64,000 nucleotides of DNA from Asticcacaulis sp. ZE23SCel15 (GTDB lineage Bacteria; Pseudomonadota; Alphaproteobacteria; Caulobacterales; Caulobacteraceae): positions 2,775,001-2,839,000 of the forward strand of contig NZ_CP130044.1 of the NCBI RefSeq assembly GCF_030505395.1, in the 5' to 3' direction. Positions 17,893 to 26,103 of this stretch are shown piece by piece. Below the pieces are notes generated by a model. The model worked only from the letters and a program-made list of their open reading frames with translations. It searched no databases and was not told where the DNA came from. Made by a program: the position numbers and the translations under genes. Position 1 is the stretch's first letter. Every line of letters starts with the position of its first letter.

Positions 17893-18609
17893 TTATAATA
17901 AAGAGCCTCGAGGCGAGGGCGGTGCTGTATTCCCGTTGTTGTAAATATCAAGATGCGCGCCGTCCTTGCGTCGTCCCGTAGCAACCACTGTTAGACTGCC
18001 ATCGGGTAAAGGGCGCTGCAGCACTTTAGCCTCGTCCCATGGCGCGCGCATCCACACATCCCGCTCGTCTTCGGTCGTAAGGATCACGGGCATAGCCTTA
18101 TCATGGACGCTACCGACTTCGGCATTGGCAGTTGTGGTCAGAAAGCCGTAGAGATCATTTGTCGTGACGCCTTCGGAGACCTTTCGTACCGACGTGTGGT
18201 CAGGTGTCCAAATGCCCGCGAAGAAGAGCAGAGGGCGGTCGGCGTTCCCGGCAAACCAGTGGATAATGTTACTGCCCGAAACCTGATCGGGTTCTGAAAA
18301 AGACGTAAACGGTACCAGGCACCGGCCATTGATGTCATTTAACCACTTCGACCAGTAGGGCTTATCGGTGTTGCGGATATTGCTAACACCGGAATCGTAG
18401 TTTTTGCTTTTCAGGGTGAAGGGCGGCGAAGGCATGCCCCAACGGCACATGGCGAGTTCTCTGCCTTCAATTGTATTTCTGACAATAGGGCCAAAGCCAT
18501 TGGCCCCGACGAATTCGAGCACGGGGAGGTTACCGACCGAATTTTTCAGCACCCTGGCAAGGGCGCGGATAGCCTCGGCGTTACTTGTCATCGAATATAG
18601 ATTGCACAT
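17893..18609 (-). CDS. SRAP domain protein (HMCES/YedK family)
   Basis: A 238-residue SOS response-associated peptidase-like protein. In this family the initiator Met is removed so that Cys2 forms a thiazolidine crosslink with abasic sites in single-stranded DNA, shielding them. Starting at ATG 18609 gives MCNLYSMT with Cys at position 2, so this start is required; the frame start at 18618 would bury the Cys. Other family blocks: [22 protein letters not shown] (conserved Glu) and [11 protein letters not shown] (conserved His). It lies next to the imuABC cassette, on the opposite strand. I saw no LexA box directly upstream. Confidence 0.9.
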   Translation of the reverse strand: MCNLYSMTSNAEAIRALARVLKNSVGNLPVLEFVGANGFGPIVRNTIEGRELAMCRWGMPSPPFTLKSKNYDSGVSNIRNTDKPYWSKWLNDINGRCLVPFTSFSEPDQVSGSNIIHWFAGNADRPLLFFAGIWTPDHTSVRKVSEGVTTNDLYGFLTTTANAEVGSVHDKAMPVILTTEDERDVWMRAPWDEAKVLQRPLPDGSLTVVATGRRKDGAHLDIYNNGNTAPPSPRGSLL

Positions 18610-18721
18610 TAGATGCACTCCCAGTCTTTTTAGATGAAGAACTAAATACGTAAACTTGCCAAGGGTTTTCGACTGCGACGAGTCACCTTAGAGGCGCACC
18701 TATAGTGATGGAGGTGTGGGC

Positions 18722-19081
18722 ATGGCGTTGGATATAGACGGGCTGAAGGCCTATCAGGCGGCATTAGCGGCGCTCACGGAAAAGCTGGGCGAATTACCCC
18801 AACCAATAAAGGGCGGGCGAGCCGCAGCCCTTGGCACGCTTATCTCCATGCGTCGACGGATCGACATACTGGTGGTCGCATCGGAAAATCGCCCGCTCAC
18901 TGATATTGATCACAGCGATGTGTCGCGGGACGTAAATTCGATCCAGTGGCTGCGCGATACCGACTGGGTCTGGCAGGATTTTTCGGGCGTCGAATTCGAC
19001 CTGAATGGCGGCTCCGGGCCATTGGCGTATCAATCCGCACTGGACGCGCTGCGCCAGAACCTGATGAAAGCCATCGGCTAA
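18722..19081 (+). CDS. Hypothetical protein, 119 aa
   Basis: A small soluble protein with helical ends (DIDGLKAYQAALAALTEKLG and YQSALDALRQNLMKAIG) and a Trp-rich middle (SIQWLRDTDWVWQDF). ATG 18722 is supported by GGAGG seven bases upstream. I do not recognise the family. It lies between the SRAP gene and the LexA box of the imuABC cassette, about 230 bp before imuA, and is not obviously in the same transcript. Confidence 0.6.
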   Translation: MALDIDGLKAYQAALAALTEKLGELPQPIKGGRAAALGTLISMRRRIDILVVASENRPLTDIDHSDVSRDVNSIQWLRDTDWVWQDFSGVEFDLNGGSGPLAYQSALDALRQNLMKAIG

Positions 19082-19265
19082 AGGGGATGTCCGGGTAAGC
19101 GCGGCAGTAAACTAGAGCCTCTATATTTTTTTCAGGGACGAAAATACCGCTGTCTCTTTGCTAAGCCTCTGGCCTTTCACACAAAAAGTTAACGCCCGCC
19201 TCCATGTCAAATTCTGGCAGCACCTCACCATACCTGTGGGCCTCTTGACTCTTAATCTAATTTCA

Positions 19266-19280
19266 GAACAAAAAGAGAAC
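19266..19280 (+). promoter_or_regulatory. LexA box upstream of imuA-imuB-dnaE2
   Basis: GAAC-N7-GAAC, the reverse complement of the alphaproteobacterial SOS box GTTC-N7-GTTC, sits 34 bp before the imuA start. The same spacing occurs twice upstream of lexA at 61.36-61.40 kb, so the cassette is very likely repressed by the chromosomal LexA and induced by DNA damage. Confidence 0.85.
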
Positions 19281-19313
19281 ATATTTTAAGGTCCAGAAAG
19301 GATTGAGCATGTC

Positions 19314-20063
19314 ATGGAACTCGATAACCGATCCCAGTTCAGAGCCCTCCGCGCCCGCTTCAGCGGACGAGACGTGGCTGACCGCACAATTCTGCCCCTC
19401 GGAATCGATGAAATTGACCGCAAGCTCCCCGGCGGCGGATTGGTCCGCGGGGCACTCCACGAAGTGGCCGGTGGCGCGAATGGGGCTGTTGACGGAGCGG
19501 CGGCGGCTGCCTTTGCCGCGGGCCTAGCGGCAAGAACCGGGGGAACAGTGTTGTGGTGCCATATCCAGCCGGATCTTTTCACGCCAGCCCTGGCACAATG
19601 TGGGCTCACCTCTGATCGGGTCGTCTTCTTTGAGACGCGCGAGGAGAAAGCCATTCTCGGGTGCTTTGAGGAGGCGCTTCGTCATGGGGGGTTGGGGGCT
19701 GTCGTCGCAGAGATCGGTCACCTGAGCCTCAAAGCTTCGCAAAGGCTTCAGTTTGCGGCGGCAACGTCCGGCACTATGGGCATCGCGGTGCGACGCTGGC
19801 GAAGACAAACAGAGGCGAGGGATTTCGGTAGTCCGACCGCTGCGGCAACCCGATGGCGGGTGACGGAGACCGAGTTGGAGAAATTGCCGGTCCGAGGCGT
19901 GGGCCGGGCACGATGGTTACTGGAACTGATGAGGGCGCGCGGCGGCGATTGCGCGGATTTTGAAGTAGAGGCGTTTGATGCACAGGGTCATCTCGGTTTA
20001 CCTGCCCACATGGCCGACCGATCGGCTGCGTCGGTTGCCGGATGGAGTCGCGCCGCCTCGTGA
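19314..20063 (+). CDS. imuA: ImuA, RecA-like component of the mutasome
   Basis: A 249-residue protein related to RecA/SulA and known to act with ImuB and DnaE2 in damage-induced mutagenesis. It shows the ImuA layout: LPLGIDEIDRKLPGGGLVRG, HEVAGG, a core resembling the RecA ATPase without a clear Walker A (VLWCHIQPDLFTPALAQCG), the ISxLSLKASQRLQ-type HLSLKASQRLQFAA region, and a late ATRWRVTETE. It is the first gene of the cassette and overlaps imuB by 86 bp, so translation is probably coupled. Confidence 0.9.
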   Translation: MELDNRSQFRALRARFSGRDVADRTILPLGIDEIDRKLPGGGLVRGALHEVAGGANGAVDGAAAAAFAAGLAARTGGTVLWCHIQPDLFTPALAQCGLTSDRVVFFETREEKAILGCFEEALRHGGLGAVVAEIGHLSLKASQRLQFAAATSGTMGIAVRRWRRQTEARDFGSPTAAATRWRVTETELEKLPVRGVGRARWLLELMRARGGDCADFEVEAFDAQGHLGLPAHMADRSAASVAGWSRAAS

Positions 20064-21504
20064 TGCGGCGCTGGTTCTCAAAGGCTCGGATGGACGCCGC
20101 CGGGTGGTCATGGCTATGGACGATCTCGCCCGCTCATTAGGCATCTCAGTGGGTATGCCGGTTGCCAAGGCACAGGCGCTCGTTGACGATCTTCTATTGC
20201 TGGATGCCGATCCGGTGGCGGATCGCGTCGCCCTTGAGGCGTTGGCGCTGTGGGGCCTGCGGCGATATTCCCCCATCGTCATGGCCGATCCCCCGGACGG
20301 GATCGTGCTCGATGTGACCGGTGCCACGCACCGGTTCGGTGGTGACCAAGGACTACTTGAAGATATAATTTCACAATTGGAGGACAAGGGCATCAAGGCC
20401 AAGGCCTCAATGTCGGAGACATGGGCTGCCTCCTACGCGCTGGCGCGCTATCTGCCAGCGAAAATGACACTGATCCCGCCTGGAAAGACCAACGAAACGC
20501 TGCTCAAGCTTCCGGTCGATGCCTTACGGTTGCCTGTCAGTACCTTGGACGGATTGCGTGTTTTGGGGTTCGACACGATCGGCGAACTGGCTTCTCAGCC
20601 TAGAGCCCCGCTAACCCTCCGCTTCGGGCCAGAGCTGTTTCGCCGGATCGACATGGCTTTTGGGCGTATGAACCAACCTGTGACGCCCATTGAACCTCCT
20701 GAAATGATCATCTCCCGACGATCATTTTTTGAACCTATTGGGGCGCCGGATACCATTGCCCAATACACCCGCATACTGGTCGACGACCTCTGCGATCGGC
20801 TGGAAGATGCGGGCGAAGGGGCTTTGCAGGTCGATCTGCGCTTTTACCGCGTCGACAACAAGGTTGAGGCGATACAGGTCAGAACAGCAAAACCCGTCAG
20901 AGACGAGAAACGCCTGTGCAGGCTTCTTTGCGACAAGATCGAGACCGTTGATCCAGGCTTCGGGATCGAACGCATGGTGCTCGCGGCAACGCTGACGGGA
21001 CCGCTGTCGCCCGCCCAGATTCACGCGACCTTTGGCGAAGCGAAAATTCCGGATGTCGATGACCTCTGGGATACGTTGAATAACCGGTTTGGTGGTAGCA
21101 GTCGCTTGTACCGGTCTGTCGCCTCACCGAGCGATATTCCCGAGCGTGCCGTTCGGAAACTGGCGGTGCACGCCAAAGCCACCGGATCATCCAGAAATGC
21201 CGGTTTTCGGCGGCCGTTTCGTCTGTTACGCCCACCCGAAGCCATGCAGACCATGGCGCTTTTGCCGGATCATCCACCGGTCTCGTTCCAGTGGCGGGGC
21301 AGTCGCTACCGCGTCACGGCGGCCGATGGGCCCGAGCGGGTTCGCGGTGAATGGTGGAAAACCGATAAGGAGGCCGGCAAGGTCCGGGACTATTTCATTC
21401 TGGAGGTCGATAGCGGCGAGCGCTTCTGGGCGTTTCGGACCGGGGATGGTCAGAATGAAGATACCGGCGCCCTGCGCTGGTACATGCACGGAAAGTTCGC
21501 CTGA
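19978..21504 (+). CDS. imuB: ImuB, catalytically inactive Y-family polymerase homolog
   Basis: About 508 residues with a Y-family (DinB-like) fold. ImuB proteins lack the full acidic catalytic set and act as a hub that binds DnaE2, ImuA and the beta clamp. Seen here: YLPTWPTDRL at the start, GISVGMPVAKAQAL, LALWGLRRYSPIVMADPPDGIVLDVTG, and LDGLRVLGFDTIGELASQPR (HhH-like). ATG 19978 is preferred over TTG 19975 because GAGG lies six bases upstream. Its TGA overlaps the dnaE2 ATG (ATGA), the usual coupling in this cassette. Confidence 0.92.
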   Translation: MHRVISVYLPTWPTDRLRRLPDGVAPPRDAALVLKGSDGRRRVVMAMDDLARSLGISVGMPVAKAQALVDDLLLLDADPVADRVALEALALWGLRRYSPIVMADPPDGIVLDVTGATHRFGGDQGLLEDIISQLEDKGIKAKASMSETWAASYALARYLPAKMTLIPPGKTNETLLKLPVDALRLPVSTLDGLRVLGFDTIGELASQPRAPLTLRFGPELFRRIDMAFGRMNQPVTPIEPPEMIISRRSFFEPIGAPDTIAQYTRILVDDLCDRLEDAGEGALQVDLRFYRVDNKVEAIQVRTAKPVRDEKRLCRLLCDKIETVDPGFGIERMVLAATLTGPLSPAQIHATFGEAKIPDVDDLWDTLNNRFGGSSRLYRSVASPSDIPERAVRKLAVHAKATGSSRNAGFRRPFRLLRPPEAMQTMALLPDHPPVSFQWRGSRYRVTAADGPERVRGEWWKTDKEAGKVRDYFILEVDSGERFWAFRTGDGQNEDTGALRWYMHGKFA

Positions 21505-24500
21505 TGGCCGCTCTCGCCCCCTCCGCCTATGTCGAACTGCAGTGCGCCTCGCACTTTTCCTTCCTGCGCGGCGTGTCGTCATGCGACGAGCTGTTCGCGC
21601 GGGCCAAGGCATTAGGTATGGAGGCCCTGGCGATAACGGACCGTAACAGTCTGGCCGGGATCGTGCGCGCCCTTGTGGCCGCACGGGCTACTGGTGTCCG
21701 TTTGATCATGGGCTGTCGGCTGGACCTCATGGATGGCAATGCCATGCTCGTCTATCCCACCGACCGGGCCTCATATGCGCGCCTGAGCCGTCTGTTGTCT
21801 CTGGGCAAAAGCCGGGCGGGGAAGGGCAACTGCCATATAGACTGGAATGACGTCGAAGATTTTAGTGACGGCCTCATCGCCATCTATCTGCCGGGCGATC
21901 CGGACGATCAATGCGGGCTAAATCTAAAGCGCTTCAAGTCGATCTTTGCCGAACGTGCCTATGTGGCGCTGACCTTACGGCGCCGCCAGGGCGATTACCT
22001 GCGCTTGCTTTCCCTGTCCAATCTGGCCGCCCGCGTTCGTGTGCCGACCGTGGTCACCAATGATGTGCTCTACGCTGAGCACGACCAGGCCATCCTGCAG
22101 GATGTGGTGACCTGCATCCGTCATCGCTGCACCATTGATGACCTGGGCGATCGCCGCGAACTCTATGCCGACCGGTATTTGAAGTCTCCGGAAGAAATGG
22201 GGCGGCTGTTCCCCGACTATACCGAGGCGCTCAGGCGCTCAGTCGACATCGCCGATCGGTGCCGGTTCTCGATGGAAGAGCTGACCTACCAGTACCCGGC
22301 CGAACTGACCGATGATGGTCTGACCCCGATCGAGCGCCTGAAGCGCTTGTCATGGGAAGGGGCCAAATGGCGCTTTCCGGAAGGTGTCCCTGACGAGATT
22401 ATCCGGCTGCTGAAGCATGAGCTGGGCCTGATCGCCGACCTCAACTATGCCCCATACTTTCTGACGGTCAATGCAATCGTCCAGTATGCGCGCTCGATCG
22501 GCGTCCTGTGTCAGGGCCGGGGATCGGCCGCCAATTCCTGCGTCTGCTATGTGCTCGGTATCACCTCCATCGATCCGGCCAGAAACGATCTTTTGTTTGA
22601 GCGCTTTATTTCGGCGGAACGGGGTGAACCGCCTGATATTGACGTCGATTTTGAACACAACAAGCGCGAACTGGTCATGCAGTGGGTCTTTGAGACCTAT
22701 GGCCGTAACCATGCCGCCCTGTGCTCCGTCGTGACGCGCTATCGCACCCGCGGCGCTTTGCGCGATGTCGCCCGGGCCTTAGGGCTACCGGAAGACCTGA
22801 TCAAAACCCTATCATCACAAGTGTCGCACTGGTCGCGCGACGGTTTCAAAGCGGAAGACGCGGTAGGATTGGGTATCAATCTGAATGACCGGCGCATTCG
22901 TCTGGTCATCGAGCTGTCGCGCCAGCTCATGGGCGCACCCCGCCACCTCAGCCAGCATCCGGGGGGCTTTGTGCTGACCCATGATCGGCTTGATGAGATG
23001 TGCCCGATCGAACCCGCGGCCATGGTGAACCGGCAGGTCATTGAGTTTGATAAGGATGATATCGAGGTTCTGAAATGGATGAAGGTCGATTGTCTGGCTT
23101 TGGGCATGATGTCGGCCATGCGCCGAGGCCTTGATCTGCTGCGCCAGCACAAGGATATCGATCTGAACCTGGCCACCATTCCGGCTGAAGACCCGCGCAC
23201 CTACGCCATGATCCGTCGGGCCGATACGATGGGGACGTTTCAAATCGAGTCCCGCGCTCAAATGTCCATGCTCCCACGTATCAAACCTCGAACCTTTTAC
23301 GATCTGGTGGTCGAGGTGGCGATCGTGCGGCCAGGGCCGATCCAGGGGGACATGGTTCACCCCTATCTCAGGCGACGCGAAGGCAAAGAGCCGGTCAGCT
23401 ACCCGTCTCCGGCACTGGAGGCCGTGCTCTCCAAAACCTTGGGCGTGCCTCTGTTCCAGGAACAGGCCATGAGGGTCGTCATGGTTGCGGCCGGGTTTTC
23501 CGCCGCCAAAGCCGACCTCGTTAGACGGGCCATGGCGACGTTCAAGCATACGGGCGGTGTGCATCATTTTCGCGATGAGATCATCGAGGGGATGCTAAAA
23601 AACGGCTACACCCAGGAATACGCCGAGCAACTGTTTGGCCAATTGCAGGGGTTCGGCTCGTACGGCTTCCCAGAAAGCCATGCCGCCAGCTTTGCCTTGA
23701 TCGCCTATGCCTCATCCTGGCTGAAATGCCATCATCCGGACGTGTTTTTGGCGGCACTGCTCGATAGCCAGCCCATGGGATTTTATGCGGCGGCTCAGCT
23801 AATCCGCAACGCCGCCGAACACGGCGTGGACGTTCGCCCGGTTTGCGCCAATAATTCCCGATGGGATTCGACCCTGGAGCCCACCCCTCATCCCAACCGG
23901 TTTGCGGTGCGCATGGGGTTTCGGATGATCAAAGGCCTTAAGAACGCCGACATGGCGACCCTGATTGCCGCCCGCGGTGAAACGCCGTTCAAATCTCTTC
24001 AGGATCTGTGGCGTAGATCAGGCGTGCCGATCTCGACCCTTCAAACTCTTGGCCGTGCCGACGCCTTTAAGCCCTGTTTCAAACTGGCGCGCCGTGAGGC
24101 CCTCTTTGCCTTGAAGGGTATGCGCGATGAACCGCTGCCGTTGTTTGCCGACTTTTTTGACAATGACGGCGGCCACCAGGCGGAGGCCATCGAGCCGGCG
24201 CTTCAGCTTAAGGCCATGACGGCCGGGCATGAAGTCGTTGAAGACTATAATACGCAAGGCTTTAGCCTCAGCCAGCATCCTATCTATTTTCTTCGTGGCG
24301 AACTGAGCACGAGGGGACTGATGTCGTGTAAGGAAGCGGTGTCTGCCCCAGATGGGAAATACGTCAAGGTGGCCGGCCTGGTGCTGGTGCGGCAGAGGCC
24401 AGGGTCAGCCAATGGTGTAACCTTCATGACCATCGAAGACGAGACGACTGACCTAAACGTCATCGTCTGGGAAAAGACCGGTCAGCTTTTCCGGCGCGTG

Positions 24501-24746
24501 CTGTTGGCGTCCAGTCTGATTGAGGTTTCTGGCCAGATACAAAAGGAAGGGGAGGTCATCCACCTGATCGCCCGGTCACTCAACGATCTTACACCCTTGC
24601 TGTCCACTATCAGCCAGCGCGACATCGCCATGACCATGCCGCATCAGCCTGGTGATGAGTTTCGAAACGGTGGCGTGCTCATGGACGCTCGGGTTGCGAA
24701 ATCACCAGCAGGCGCAGCGTTGGTCAAGAGCCGTGATTTCAGATGA
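21504..24746 (+). CDS. dnaE2: Error-prone DNA polymerase DnaE2 (ImuC)
   Basis: A 1080-residue C-family polymerase, the catalytic subunit of the ImuA-ImuB-DnaE2 mutasome. The N-terminal PHP domain (ELQCASHFSFLRGVSS, AITDRNSLAGIVRA) precedes the palm, where the catalytic Asp triad lies in GEPPDIDVDFEHNKRE and later blocks (LKWMKVDCLALGMMSAMRRG, IVRPGPIQGDMVHPYLRRR). The OB-fold (KVAGLVLVRQRPGSANGVTF) is near the C-terminus. Length and block order are those of DnaE2 rather than replicative DnaE. It is last in the LexA-controlled cassette and is followed by about 310 bp without a gene. Confidence 0.95.
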   Translation: MAALAPSAYVELQCASHFSFLRGVSSCDELFARAKALGMEALAITDRNSLAGIVRALVAARATGVRLIMGCRLDLMDGNAMLVYPTDRASYARLSRLLSLGKSRAGKGNCHIDWNDVEDFSDGLIAIYLPGDPDDQCGLNLKRFKSIFAERAYVALTLRRRQGDYLRLLSLSNLAARVRVPTVVTNDVLYAEHDQAILQDVVTCIRHRCTIDDLGDRRELYADRYLKSPEEMGRLFPDYTEALRRSVDIADRCRFSMEELTYQYPAELTDDGLTPIERLKRLSWEGAKWRFPEGVPDEIIRLLKHELGLIADLNYAPYFLTVNAIVQYARSIGVLCQGRGSAANSCVCYVLGITSIDPARNDLLFERFISAERGEPPDIDVDFEHNKRELVMQWVFETYGRNHAALCSVVTRYRTRGALRDVARALGLPEDLIKTLSSQVSHWSRDGFKAEDAVGLGINLNDRRIRLVIELSRQLMGAPRHLSQHPGGFVLTHDRLDEMCPIEPAAMVNRQVIEFDKDDIEVLKWMKVDCLALGMMSAMRRGLDLLRQHKDIDLNLATIPAEDPRTYAMIRRADTMGTFQIESRAQMSMLPRIKPRTFYDLVVEVAIVRPGPIQGDMVHPYLRRREGKEPVSYPSPALEAVLSKTLGVPLFQEQAMRVVMVAAGFSAAKADLVRRAMATFKHTGGVHHFRDEIIEGMLKNGYTQEYAEQLFGQLQGFGSYGFPESHAASFALIAYASSWLKCHHPDVFLAALLDSQPMGFYAAAQLIRNAAEHGVDVRPVCANNSRWDSTLEPTPHPNRFAVRMGFRMIKGLKNADMATLIAARGETPFKSLQDLWRRSGVPISTLQTLGRADAFKPCFKLARREALFALKGMRDEPLPLFADFFDNDGGHQAEAIEPALQLKAMTAGHEVVEDYNTQGFSLSQHPIYFLRGELSTRGLMSCKEAVSAPDGKYVKVAGLVLVRQRPGSANGVTFMTIEDETTDLNVIVWEKTGQLFRRVLLASSLIEVSGQIQKEGEVIHLIARSLNDLTPLLSTISQRDIAMTMPHQPGDEFRNGGVLMDARVAKSPAGAALVKSRDFR

Positions 24747-25056
24747 TGGCCCAAAGGCGACATGGGCGCCCGCCCTTCGCTAGACAAAAGCGGAAGTGAA
24801 ATGGGTTTTGGGATGAGCTCAAGTGTGATCTGCTGCCGAATACCCAACACAATCTCCTATAATCGCTTTCGCTTCGCGTTCGGGAAAGCCTGCATTACGT
24901 CCATGTCGAAGAGAATCACGATGGCTCGTCGATCTGGATAAGAACAGCCTCTAAAGGCGTGACGTGGCAAATGCTGATTTTATTAAAATACCATTGCGGG
25001 TGCATTTGGCCTAACTTACAACTAAAGATACAAGAGCCACAGGCCGAATCAAACAC
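24747..25056. other. Gene-free gap with a degenerate repeat copy
   Basis: About 310 bp between dnaE2 and the SIR2 gene. It contains AAAAGCGGAAGTGAAATG (around 24785), an inverted match to the degenerate TTCCGCTTTT repeat found throughout the next 12 kb. No gene, tRNA or terminator is evident. Confidence 0.4.
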
Positions 25057-26094
25057 GTGACGCAAAAAGCTATAAATCTGGAAAACATCGCCAAGATGGC
25101 GCAAACCTGTTTTCAGAACAATCCAACAATTGTTTTGGGAAGCGGATCATCAATGCCTCACGGATTACCCAGTATGGGTGACCTGAGTGCCTATCTCAAG
25201 GCTAATATAACAACTGATGGTGAGGCTGAGACCGATGCGTGGCTTCTGGTAAAGGCTGCATTGACAAATGGAGATCATTTGGAAGCGGCATTGGAAGGCA
25301 AGAACCTTCCCATGAGCTTGCTGTCGAAGATCGTCAGCCTCACATGGAAGTGCGTAAACGAGAAGGATTTTGAGCTTTACTGCAATTTGACGTCTGACCC
25401 GGCGGCATATCCTCTTGGAACGTTGCTTGCCGGCCTGTTCAAAAGCAGCAATGCGGTCGTCAATGTGGTCACGACGAATTACGATCGTGTCGTCGAATTC
25501 GCGTGCAATTCGGCAGGCCTGCTCTTCCAAACCGGGTTTGCGCCGGGATACCTACAGAAATGGGAATCGACCGGCGGCGTCAGCTTCCAGCGCGGCGGCA
25601 AAGAGGCGCGCGTCGTCAAGATCTGGAAGGTTCATGGTTCGCTGGACTGGTTTCGCACTTCGGATGATCGCACGATTGGTTTGCCCGTGTTTACATTGCC
25701 CGAAAACGGGAATGTGCCCCTCATCGTAACACCCGGTCTGAACAAGTACGAGAAGACCTACGAAGATCCGTTCCGTACGACGATCAATGGTGCCGATGAC
25801 GCCTTGAAACGGGCTTCCGCCTTCTTGAGCGTTGGCTTTGGCTTTCGTGACCAGCATATCCATCCTAAGATCATTGAGCGATGCCGGGAGAAGAATGTTC
25901 CGATCGTTGTCTTGGCGAGGACGTTGACGGACGAAGCAAAGTCATTCCTGAAAGCGAAGGCCGGTACGAATTATCTCGGAATCGAGCGCCATGATGCGGG
26001 AAGTCGGGTTTACGGCCCAAGTTGTCCTGACGGGGAAATAATTGGCGAACAAGACCTGTGGTCACTCCACGGGTTCAACAAACTGGTGATATAA
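25057..26094 (+). CDS. SIR2-domain NADase of a SIR2-HerA defence system
   Basis: A 345-residue SIR2-like protein. Visible: a Gly/Ser-rich NAD-binding loop (VLGSGSSMPHGLPSM, about residues 26-40), VVTTNYDRVVE (Asn at about 142), the catalytic-type His in WKVHGSLDW (about 193), and SVGFGFRDQH (about 258). Defence SIR2 enzymes of this group cleave NAD+ on phage infection. The GTG start is followed nine bases after the stop by herA on the same strand, the pairing described for SIR2-HerA (Nezha) systems, where the two proteins form a large complex. Activity here is inferred from family and context. Confidence 0.88.
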   Translation: MTQKAINLENIAKMAQTCFQNNPTIVLGSGSSMPHGLPSMGDLSAYLKANITTDGEAETDAWLLVKAALTNGDHLEAALEGKNLPMSLLSKIVSLTWKCVNEKDFELYCNLTSDPAAYPLGTLLAGLFKSSNAVVNVVTTNYDRVVEFACNSAGLLFQTGFAPGYLQKWESTGGVSFQRGGKEARVVKIWKVHGSLDWFRTSDDRTIGLPVFTLPENGNVPLIVTPGLNKYEKTYEDPFRTTINGADDALKRASAFLSVGFGFRDQHIHPKIIERCREKNVPIVVLARTLTDEAKSFLKAKAGTNYLGIERHDAGSRVYGPSCPDGEIIGEQDLWSLHGFNKLVI

Positions 26095-26103
26095 GGGGGG
26101 ATA

